From positions 1-12,217 of the forward strand of contig JAHQWY010000082.1 of assembly GCA_029856445.1 (NCBI GenBank): a stretch of 12,217 nucleotides of DNA. Direction: 5' to 3'. The notes beneath the pieces were generated by a model. It did not search any database, had not been told where the DNA came from, and saw only the letters and a list, made by a program, of their open reading frames with translations. Below, in pieces: positions 1 through 6,452 of this stretch. How positions within the stretch are numbered: the stretch's first letter is position 1; each line of letters starts with the position of its first letter. Both the position numbers and the translations under genes were made by a program. The DNA comes from Promethearchaeia archaeon (GTDB lineage: Archaea > Asgardarchaeota > Lokiarchaeia > Sigyniarchaeales > SOKP01).

Positions 1-1275
1 TATAACACATTTTTGTTAAAATCAGCAGATGTGTTTATTGATTTGTTAACTGATTCTGGTACTTCCGCTATGTCTGATTATCAGTGGAGTGGTATGCTCT
101 TAGGCGACGAGGCTTATGCTGGAGCAAAAAATTTCTACCATCTTGAAAAAGCAGTACAAGATGTTTTAGGTTACAAATATATAGTTCCTACCCATCAAGG
201 ACGGGGAGCTGAACACCTTATGTACAGCTATCTTGTTAAACCTGGGCAAATAGTTCCACGAAATATGTATTTCACTACATCAAAATTACATGTCGAACTC
301 CCTGGTGGAAAAATGGTGGATATGATTATTGATGAAGCGCATGATCCTGAGAAGGAACATCCTTTTAAGGGAAATGTGGACTTAAATAAATTGCAAAAAT
401 ATATAGATGACTACGGATTAGATAAAATCTCTTTTGTAAATGTGGAAATGGATGTTAATATGGCAGGAGGTCAACCCGTTTCCATGGAAAGCTTAAGAAG
501 ATTAAGAGAATTCTGTAATGATTATAAATTAAAAATTATATATGACGCAACTCGCTCTAGTGAAAATGCATTCTTTATTCGAGAACGTGAAAAAGGATAT
601 GAGAATACTCCGATCATTGATATTTTGAGAGAAATGATGAGCTATTCTGATGGCTGCATTTATAGCGCAAAGAAAGATTGTTTAGTCAATATTGGTGGTT
701 TCCTCGCTACAAATGATAAGGAAATCTTTGAAGCTACTCGAAATATGGTTGTTGTTTATGAGGGTTTACATACATATGGCGGTATGGCAGGGAGGGATAT
801 GGAGGCTGTTGCTCGGGGTTTGAGAGAATCCACAGATTATAATTATCTTAAATATCGTATAAACCAAGTACGATATCTTGGTGAGTTACTGATGAAAGAA
901 AATGTTCCTGTTGTAAAACCTATTGGCGGACATGGAGTTTTTCTTAATGCTCTAAAATTTCTACCTCATCTCGAGAGAGATCAATGGCCTGCTCAAACGT
1001 TATCAGCAGCAATTTATGAAGATTCCGCAGTAAGAACGATGGAACGTGGCGCAGTATCGAAGGGGCGAGACAAAGAAACGGGGGAGAATATATTTCCAGC
1101 ATTAGAGTTAGTGAGATTGACGATCCCGAGAAGAGTCTATACAAATTCGCATATGGAATACACTGCTGAGTCAGTTATTCGTCTTTTCAAGAAACGAGAC
1201 ACAATTCGCGGATTAAGGATGGTATACGAACCGGAGTATCTGCGATTCTTTCAATCCCGTTTCGAAAAGCTATAA
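1..1275 (+). CDS. tpl: Tyrosine phenol-lyase (beta-tyrosinase), 5' end cut by window edge
   Basis: PLP-dependent beta-eliminating lyase that splits L-tyrosine into phenol, pyruvate and ammonia; cytosolic, tetrameric in known members. The frame is open to base 1, so a TTG at 13 is not the start; 424 residues are visible. From recalled Citrobacter freundii TPL, the visible part aligns with a constant offset of 32 and no net gap, so about 32 N-terminal residues are missing. The PLP lysine is in SAKKDCLVNIGG (codon 673-675) and the catalytic Tyr71 equivalent is in GDEAYAG (115-117). Three residues separate TPL from tryptophanase and all are TPL-like: Thr124 (274-276), Arg381 in MERG (1045-1047) and Phe448 in LRFF (1246-1248). 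Tryptophanase has Asp, a hydrophobic residue and His there. The gene converges on the broken glycosidase gene, 47 bases away. Substrate preference is inferred from these residues only; no amino acid permease lies beside it in view. Confidence 0.9.
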   Translation, partial: YNTFLLKSADVFIDLLTDSGTSAMSDYQWSGMLLGDEAYAGAKNFYHLEKAVQDVLGYKYIVPTHQGRGAEHLMYSYLVKPGQIVPRNMYFTTSKLHVELPGGKMVDMIIDEAHDPEKEHPFKGNVDLNKLQKYIDDYGLDKISFVNVEMDVNMAGGQPVSMESLRRLREFCNDYKLKIIYDATRSSENAFFIREREKGYENTPIIDILREMMSYSDGCIYSAKKDCLVNIGGFLATNDKEIFEATRNMVVVYEGLHTYGGMAGRDMEAVARGLRESTDYNYLKYRINQVRYLGELLMKENVPVVKPIGGHGVFLNALKFLPHLERDQWPAQTLSAAIYEDSAVRTMERGAVSKGRDKETGENIFPALELVRLTIPRRVYTNSHMEYTAESVIRLFKKRDTIRGLRMVYEPEYLRFFQSRFEKL

Positions 1276-1322
1276 AATTCTCTATCATCCATAGGAGTAG
1301 TCTTAACTTAGTTTTATTATCA

Positions 1323-2618
1323 CTATTCCTTACCCTTCATCCAAAGAAATGCATCTTCCTTGGTATCAACCAAATTATACTTTCCTTTCAAATGACTGTT
1401 CCATGGAAAGGTTTGCGGATTAAAAAGCCCTATCCCTTGATCTGTCCACCATCCAATACGTTGTTTTATCATTTCAAATGATCTGTAATCCCAAACATTA
1501 TAGGAAGCGTAACATTGGAATGTATCCATTTCTCTCATAGATCGATAAATTTTTTGAACTATTCTATCTTTAACTCTTTCAGAATCAAGAGAATAATATC
1601 GAAAAAGTAGATATAAAATTTCTGTCGCTTCTTGAATACTTTTTAATGGTTCTAGGACTTCTTTTTGTTGTGTAATTACCATCTTTAAAATTTTATTACT
1701 TTCTTTTAATTTATTGCCATCAAAGCTATTCCAAAAATCTTCAAGTAATTGAATTGCAGTTATAACGCTCTGTTTTTCATTTATAGAAGATGAAAGCAAA
1801 CCTGCAACTTCGCTGATGATATCATTCCCCGTTAATTCAGGATTCCAAAGATATCTGCCAAGAGCATAATCATCAATGAAACGTGTTTTAGGTAATACCC
1901 TATATCCAACCATACCTTTCAAATTTGAACCTAATGCTTGAATTGAATCTGATATTCGTTCTTTTAACAAATTTACATGAGGTTTTGGAAAAATCATTTG
2001 ACTTTCCAAACCACCTTCGGGATCAATTAAAAATACAAAATCATATACTTCGTAACCTTGTTCTATAGCCATTTTTAGCGTTTTTCTTGTTATGTCTATA
2101 ATCTTAACTTCCTTTGGAAGTTTCATAAATAATTGATCACGGAGCCCTTTAATTGGTGGAACATCAAAATATTCTTTAATATTCGCAAACCAAGTCATAA
2201 AAAAGAGTCGTTCCGAATTTCCGTTTTCCTTAATAAATTTCAAGTGTTCAACAATCAGATCGGCAAGATTGTTCCTACAATATTCACAATTACATCCACC
2301 ACCCTCGAACGCAATCGATGCATGACTTGAGATGGTTTTGAATCTTTTAAGTGAGTATTTAAGGAGTTTATCTCCAACTTCTTTTCCTTTTTGGGTACAA
2401 TGGGTAATACCATGATATAGAAAGATTTCTGCTCTAATGTCTGGAAATTTAATCCATAATTCGGTGGGAAGCGCATCAAAAACATAAAATAAAATAATTT
2501 CAAGACCTATATCTTTTGCATATTCAAATAATTCATCGTAAACATCATATCTCCACGAATTTTTTTCCAATTCTTCATAATCAGGATGATAGATTACTTT
2601 TGCCGTCATTAGAAACAT
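1323..2618 (-). CDS. C-terminal fragment (431 aa) of the broken glycoside-hydrolase-like gene
   Basis: This is the longest intact piece of the interrupted gene and would be called as a protein by automatic annotation from the ATG at 2616-2618. That ATG is an internal Met inside what looks like a barrel strand (SIMFLMTAKV), and no ribosome binding site precedes it, so it is unlikely to be a true start. The fragment lacks the N-terminal domain and the first barrel strand. It keeps the Cys-rich segment EGGGCNCEYC (residues 105-114 of the fragment), the region DFVFLIDPEGG, and an alpha-helical C-terminal third rich in Trp and Tyr. If translated, the product would probably not fold as an active enzyme. 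Confidence 0.5.
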   Translation of the reverse strand: MFLMTAKVIYHPDYEELEKNSWRYDVYDELFEYAKDIGLEIILFYVFDALPTELWIKFPDIRAEIFLYHGITHCTQKGKEVGDKLLKYSLKRFKTISSHASIAFEGGGCNCEYCRNNLADLIVEHLKFIKENGNSERLFFMTWFANIKEYFDVPPIKGLRDQLFMKLPKEVKIIDITRKTLKMAIEQGYEVYDFVFLIDPEGGLESQMIFPKPHVNLLKERISDSIQALGSNLKGMVGYRVLPKTRFIDDYALGRYLWNPELTGNDIISEVAGLLSSSINEKQSVITAIQLLEDFWNSFDGNKLKESNKILKMVITQQKEVLEPLKSIQEATEILYLLFRYYSLDSERVKDRIVQKIYRSMREMDTFQCYASYNVWDYRSFEMIKQRIGWWTDQGIGLFNPQTFPWNSHLKGKYNLVDTKEDAFLWMKGKE

Positions 2619-2708
2619 AATTGAGGTATAATTAAATGATCGAAGCCTATTAAAATATCCTTTCCATTGTGAAAGCGTCCAATTTTCAGTAGAAAGATCA
2701 CCTAATTC

Positions 2709-2795
2709 TTAAGGCATATTTACCATCATACAACGCGTTTCAAAGAATGGACTCTCGAAAATATTCCAATTAATTGAAAAAGGATCTTGTGTTTA
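2709..2795 (-). other. Segment between two premature in-frame TAA codons
   Basis: Read on the minus strand, the codons between TAA 2793-2795 and TAA 2709-2711 translate to TQDPFSINWNIFESPFFETR followed by CMMVNMP, which joins smoothly to the flanking pieces. Tyr (TAT or TAC) would fit both positions, and Gln (CAA) is one transition away. Neighbouring genes end in TAA, so TAA is a normal stop here. Confidence 0.6.
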
Positions 2796-3050
2796 TTGTT
2801 CCTTTAACTTCATATATAGATGATATACTCCATTTGCAAGACCTCGATCCCCTACGGCTAAAATAAAGATCTGGTTTTCTATATTTTGAATATCCTTATT
2901 ATCACTATAAATTAAAAAGTCATCAAATTTTTTCAGATTATTTACTTTATTTAATTTTAATTTTTGAATTTCTTTTGAATTATTTTGCGTTGTAAGAAAA
3001 GTAAAAATGTTACTTGAATTTGGATCTGCTTCTCCAATCCAACTCGCCAA
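2793..3050 (-). pseudogene. N-terminal fragment (85 aa) of the same broken glycoside-hydrolase-like gene
   Basis: This open stretch is in the same frame as the 431-codon piece downstream and ends at the first premature TAA (2793-2795). It shows the alternating strands and helices of the small domain that precedes GH20/GH67-type barrels, with the family-like ending IFILAVGDRGLANGVYHLY. The frame stays open upstream to 3116 through GTQIKQATKVLASWIGEADP, so the TTG at 3048-3050 is only a formal start. I see no independent function for it. Confidence 0.5.
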
Positions 3051-3116
3051 AACTTTTGTAGCTTGTTTAATTTGTGTGCCCTTATTATTATTATGATTAA
3101 TTTTGTAATTCCTTAA

Positions 3117-3283
3117 TCATTTCGTTCTTCTTCAAAATCGTTATTATCTGATGAGTTAGATAGGTTTCTCGCTTATAAAACCACGTGTGTCATGATAACC
3201 GAACGAAAATAGACAAAATTTGTGAAAATTATTTTAATAAAATTTAAATAACTTATATATATTAAAACGAAAATTTTGTAATT
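3117..3283. other. Intergenic region between divergent genes
   Basis: This AT-rich gap separates the broken minus-strand gene from the esterase. It holds the TATA-like element of the esterase on the right. On the left is an ATG at 3118-3120 (minus) that opens only seven codons (MIKELQN) before TAA and may be the old start of the broken gene. A (ATT)4-like microsatellite lies just beyond it, near 3084-3096. I see no RNA gene or convincing further ORF. Confidence 0.5.
3251..3262 (+). promoter_or_regulatory. Archaeal-type TATA box for the esterase gene
   Basis: The sequence acttatatatat is centred about 27 bases upstream of the ATG at 3284. That is the distance expected if transcription starts at or next to the start codon. 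No Shine-Dalgarno sequence lies before the ATG (aaattttgtaatt), which fits a leaderless mRNA. The purine-rich stretch upstream could serve as the TFB element, but it is not distinctive. Confidence 0.45.
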
Positions 3284-4828
3284 ATGGGAATTTTAGTAAA
3301 TACTTCTTTGGGGAAAATTGAAGGAGTTCAAGAATCAAATCATCAATCATTTTTGGGGATTCGTTACGCGAAACCACCCGTGAATGAATTACGTTTTTGT
3401 GCACCTCTCCCAATTGAAGCTTGGGACAATATTTATGACGCTAGTCGTTTTGGTCAGAATGCTCCTCAATATGATGGGGGTCAAGGAGTTTTTAAGAATT
3501 CGTCTGAAGATTGTTTATATTTGAACGTTTATACACCTAAAGCTGATGATGCAAAAAGACCTGTAATGGTATGGATTCATGGAGGGGGATTTGTATTTGG
3601 ATCAGGAGCAACCGTGGGTTATGGAAAGAAAATAGTACCGAGAGGTAATATTGTTCTGGTTACTGTCAATTATCGATTAGGGGTATTCGGTTTTTTTAAT
3701 TGGCCTGGTTTAACAAAAAATAATGGATTATTAGATCAAATTTGTGCTCTTGAATGGGTTAGAGATAATATTAGATATTTCGGAGGGGATCATAATAACC
3801 TAACGATTTTTGGTCAATCTTCTGGAGGGAGGGCAGTTGTTTCACTATTGGCTATGCCTTCTGCTAAAGGGCTATTCCACAAAGCAATCCCCCAAAGTGG
3901 TACAGCACATCCTTATGCGTATGATGATACACCAGGCAAGAAAGCTTCAAAAGACTTGTTTGATGTATTAGGTATTAAGATTGGGGATATCGATTCATTA
4001 AGAGAGGTAGATTGGACCGAATTGAATAATGCTCAGCATCAAATTTTCCGTAAATTAAATCCGAAAGAACATCGAATTTTGTTCCCTTTTAGACCCATAA
4101 TTGATGATAAGACTATTCCAGTTTTACCATTAGATGCCATTCGCAATGGTTTCGCAAAAGATATTCCCTTGCTTATAGGAAACACATTGGATGAAAGGAA
4201 AGTGTATAATAGAGGATTAATCCGAGCAAAGCAAATTGAATTAGTTCATAAAAGACACGAAAAAATTGATGAAGCTAGTCTTTTAAGATATACTAATAAA
4301 TATATGAAATTCTACGGTAAAACAGAAAAGGATGCAAAAAAGTTAATTGAAACTTACAAAAAAGCTAGAAAGGGTAAATTGTCAATAGAACCTTATGAAA
4401 TTGGGTATGTTATCAACACTGATGAAGCATATCGAATACCAATCATTCGAACTGCTGAAGCACAATGTCAAAATCAGCAAAATACTTATTGTTATCTATT
4501 TGGATTCGAATCACCATTATATAAGGATTTACTCGGTGCATGCCATACAATTGATTTACCATTTATTTTCGGAACTTATGACCTTCCAAATCCGAATACA
4601 GAAATAATGGTTGGACGCGATAATATAGAGGAACTTGAAACATTTTCAAATTTAGTCATGGATACATGGATTTCATTTGCTAAAAATGGTAACCCGAATC
4701 ACCCAGGGCTCCCTAACTGGCCAAAATATGAACTGAATAACCGCACTACAATGATACTCAAACCAAATCCAGAAATTGTCAATGCCCCAATGGATGAGGA
4801 ACGCTCTGCATGGGAAAATATATTTTGA
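3284..4828 (+). CDS. Type B carboxylesterase (para-nitrobenzyl esterase-like)
   Basis: Alpha/beta-hydrolase of the carboxylesterase/cholinesterase family, 514 residues, hydrolysing carboxylic esters; the natural substrate is unknown. Family hallmarks are in order: FLGIRYAKPPV near the N-terminus, EDCLYLNVYTP (75-85), oxyanion loop WIHGGGF (97-103), nucleophile elbow FGQSSGG with Ser179, acid Glu304 in GNTLDER, and base His421 in GACHTIDLPFIFG. The elbow is GQSSG instead of the usual GESAG, but the Gly-x-Ser-x-Gly pattern holds, so activity is expected. There is no signal peptide, which points to the cytoplasm. The ATG is chosen because the conserved region begins within a few residues (LVNTSLGKIEGVQ) and a TATA-like box sits at the right distance. 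The next gene follows after 44 bases. A short T-run (about 4840-4845) in that gap may weaken read-through. Confidence 0.92.
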   Translation: MGILVNTSLGKIEGVQESNHQSFLGIRYAKPPVNELRFCAPLPIEAWDNIYDASRFGQNAPQYDGGQGVFKNSSEDCLYLNVYTPKADDAKRPVMVWIHGGGFVFGSGATVGYGKKIVPRGNIVLVTVNYRLGVFGFFNWPGLTKNNGLLDQICALEWVRDNIRYFGGDHNNLTIFGQSSGGRAVVSLLAMPSAKGLFHKAIPQSGTAHPYAYDDTPGKKASKDLFDVLGIKIGDIDSLREVDWTELNNAQHQIFRKLNPKEHRILFPFRPIIDDKTIPVLPLDAIRNGFAKDIPLLIGNTLDERKVYNRGLIRAKQIELVHKRHEKIDEASLLRYTNKYMKFYGKTEKDAKKLIETYKKARKGKLSIEPYEIGYVINTDEAYRIPIIRTAEAQCQNQQNTYCYLFGFESPLYKDLLGACHTIDLPFIFGTYDLPNPNTEIMVGRDNIEELETFSNLVMDTWISFAKNGNPNHPGLPNWPKYELNNRTTMILKPNPEIVNAPMDEERSAWENIF

Positions 4829-4872
4829 ATTAAAATCTGTTTTTTACAGCACCTACACTTAAGATTGAGATT

Positions 4873-6333
4873 ATGGAGGAAAAGAAGACAAAAAATAACC
4901 GAATGGCTAAGTTAATTAGAGCGGTAAGGAAAGATCCTCATTTAGCTTCATCCCAGTTGGATTTCCCGTCTATTACTGAACCATTAGCTAAGTACATTTC
5001 AGAAAGTCAATTTTCCACTATCCCAGACGATATACTTGAACTTGCTAAACGTCATATCTTAGATACTTTGGCTTCAATGGTGGTTAGTTCACAATTAAAA
5101 GCTTCTCGTCTTGCTCGCCAATTTGCTATATTTAATGGTGGAAAAGCTGATACGGCACATCTACTTACTACAAATCAAACCACCACCTTATTGGATGCTA
5201 TTTTTACAAATGCAATAACTGCTCATGCAGCAGAAATAAATGATTTTTGTCCCTCCGCTTTCGTGCAACCCGGTCCTTCAATTATATCTACTGTATTATC
5301 TATTGGGGAAACTATAGAAGCATCTGGAGAAGAAATACTCAAAGCAGTTGTTACTGGTTATGAAATTGCTTGTAGATTACCAAAAGCTTTGGGAACGATT
5401 AATTTACGTACAGCAGGATTATCATCTCATGGAGTCGGACCCACCTTTGGTTCTGCAGCAGCGGCAGCATCACTTTTAAAATTACCAAAAGGTTCAATTG
5501 GGTATGTTTTAGCATATTGTGTTCAACAGGCATCAGGTTCCTTTAACTGGATTCGAGATGAAGAACATGTCGAAAAAGCTTTCCTTTTTGCTGGAATGCC
5601 AGCAAGAAATGGAGCATCTGCAGCTCTGATGGTTCATAAAGGATTTACAGGTGTAAAAGATCCTTTTAAAGGAACACCAAGCTGGTTGTTAAGCTCCATT
5701 TTCATTGGAATTGATTCGGATCTTGATTTAAATAGGTTAATCCATAATTTGGGAGTGGAATACGAGTTACCTTTAGTAGCTTACAAACGATATCCTGTAG
5801 GTGGCCCAATCCAACCTAGCATTGAGGGATTAATAGAGTTAATAAAAAAGATAGATCGAACATCAATCGTTAGAATTGAAATAAAGATGCCAGGAAACAT
5901 AAGAATTTTCTCTGAAGCATCAATGCCAGCATTAAATTTACGATATTTGGCAGCCGTTATTTTAGAGGATGGTGACTTATCCTTTAACATGGCACAATCT
6001 CATGAACGTATGTCCACTGAAACAATTAGGAAAAAAATGGACTATGTTAATTTAATCCATGATCCTAATCAAGAAAAAGAGCCCCGAGTAGAATCAGCAC
6101 TAGTAAAAGTGATATTAAAAAATGGTGAACATCATGAGATTTTCATCGAACACGTCCTTGGATTCCCTGAACGACCTATGAATCACCAAGATGTTGAAAA
6201 TAAAGCTAAAAGTTTAATTATACCAATATTAGGTCACTCAAAAGCAAATAAATTAATTGAAACAATATGGAATCTTGAAACCTTATCAAATATCCAAACA
6301 ATTATTCCATTATTAATTCCAACAGATAATTAA
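4873..6333 (+). CDS. MmgE/PrpD family protein (2-methylcitrate dehydratase / cis-aconitate decarboxylase-like)
   Basis: 486 residues, normal length for the family, which dehydrates or decarboxylates tricarboxylic-type acids. An all-helical domain with the active-site loop (about 30-290 and the C-terminal helices) is followed by the small lid domain (about 300-450). Features seen are HAAEINDF with Asp124, SHGVGPTFGSAAAAASLL, VEKAF with Lys235, GMPARNGASAALMVHKGFTG, and YKRYP with Lys305. The two lysines and Asp124 correspond to active-site residues described in cis-aconitate decarboxylase. The His expected in a HPS/HPG motif is Gln132 (VQPG), and a second often polar or His position after the lysine is Gln314. 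The true substrate is therefore uncertain and PrpD activity should not be assumed. About 30 residues precede the family core, so the ATG at 4903 (Met11) is an alternative start. No ribosome binding site is evident. It is probably co-transcribed with the esterase. Confidence 0.85.
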   Translation: MEEKKTKNNRMAKLIRAVRKDPHLASSQLDFPSITEPLAKYISESQFSTIPDDILELAKRHILDTLASMVVSSQLKASRLARQFAIFNGGKADTAHLLTTNQTTTLLDAIFTNAITAHAAEINDFCPSAFVQPGPSIISTVLSIGETIEASGEEILKAVVTGYEIACRLPKALGTINLRTAGLSSHGVGPTFGSAAAAASLLKLPKGSIGYVLAYCVQQASGSFNWIRDEEHVEKAFLFAGMPARNGASAALMVHKGFTGVKDPFKGTPSWLLSSIFIGIDSDLDLNRLIHNLGVEYELPLVAYKRYPVGGPIQPSIEGLIELIKKIDRTSIVRIEIKMPGNIRIFSEASMPALNLRYLAAVILEDGDLSFNMAQSHERMSTETIRKKMDYVNLIHDPNQEKEPRVESALVKVILKNGEHHEIFIEHVLGFPERPMNHQDVENKAKSLIIPILGHSKANKLIETIWNLETLSNIQTIIPLLIPTDN

Positions 6334-6380
6334 TCAATCCGATATTTTACAAGTTTTGCGTAAAAACTAACGGATTTACG

Positions 6381-6402
6381 AAAATCTGTTATGTAAGATT
6401 TT
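6381..6402. terminator. Small hairpin with T-run downstream of the MmgE/PrpD gene
   Basis: The arms aaaatct and agatttt (7 bp) flank an 8-base loop and are followed by one more T, 48 bases after the TAA. The stem is almost all A/T and weak. It could act as a terminator for the plus-strand pair. Confidence 0.25.
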
Positions 6403-6427
6403 TCCAAGTTAGGTTTGAAAAGTTATA

Positions 6428-6452
6428 AAATTAAATTTATTGAATTTAATTT
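6428..6452. terminator. Perfect 10-bp inverted repeat between convergent genes
   Basis: The arms aaattaaatt (6428-6437) and aatttaattt (6443-6452) are exact reverse complements with a 5-base loop. The repeat overlaps the stop codon of the minus-strand iron-sulfur gene (6446-6448) and lies in the convergent gap, where a two-way terminator would be expected. It contains only A and T in the stem, so its stability and role are uncertain. Confidence 0.35.

Larger units (their letters stand above)
1323..3116 (-). pseudogene. Glycoside-hydrolase-like TIM-barrel protein (GH67/GH20/DUF4838-like) broken by two in-frame TAA codons
   Basis: One reading frame runs from about 3116 to the TAG at 1323-1325 and is interrupted only by TAA at 2793-2795 and 2709-2711; no frameshift is needed between the pieces. 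Conceptual translation across the stops gives a coherent protein of roughly 575-595 residues. Its N-terminal alpha/beta domain resembles those preceding GH20/GH67 barrels and ends in LAVGDRGLANGVYHLY. A linker (PFFETRCMMVNMP-stop-ELGDLS) leads into a TIM-barrel-like domain (NYTSIMFLMTAKVIYHPDY onward). That domain carries EGGGCNCEYC, similar to the CxCxxC segment of DUF4838 proteins, and ALGRYLWNPELTG, which recalls GH67-type barrels. The substrate would be a glycan, but the family call rests on pattern recognition. No ATG is in frame before the upstream TGA (3117-3119). An ATG at 3118-3120 is in another frame, so the start may also be damaged. Sequencing error at both TAA positions cannot be excluded. 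Confidence 0.65.

Noticed and set aside
944..1144. Minus-strand open frame of 66 codons inside the lyase gene
   Set aside because: It lies wholly within a strongly conserved plus-strand gene and has no domain-like content.
2133..2503. Open frames of 65 and 82 codons overlapping the glycosidase-like gene
   Set aside because: They are out-of-frame shadows of a sequence whose main frame gives the coherent protein.
2709..2795. Recoding of UAA as a sense codon in the glycosidase-like gene
   Set aside because: TAA ends the lyase, MmgE/PrpD, iron-sulfur and TPR genes in this window, and Tyr and Gln are otherwise written with normal codons. Loss of function is simpler.
3084..3096. Short ATT trinucleotide run as a repeat element
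   Set aside because: Only about four units; it is a plain microsatellite in A/T-rich DNA and is not reported as a feature on its own.
3118..3207. Small minus-strand reading frame ending in LKKNEMIKELQN as a separate gene
   Set aside because: It is short, has no start with a ribosome binding site beyond the 7-codon ATG, and shows no recognisable pattern.
4395..4607. Second plus-strand frame inside the esterase gene
   Set aside because: It overlaps the region of the catalytic His in the esterase frame, and the alternative product is low-complexity.
5781..5990. Minus-strand frame of 69 codons inside the MmgE/PrpD gene
   Set aside because: It is a shadow of a conserved gene, with no start signal or recognisable motif.
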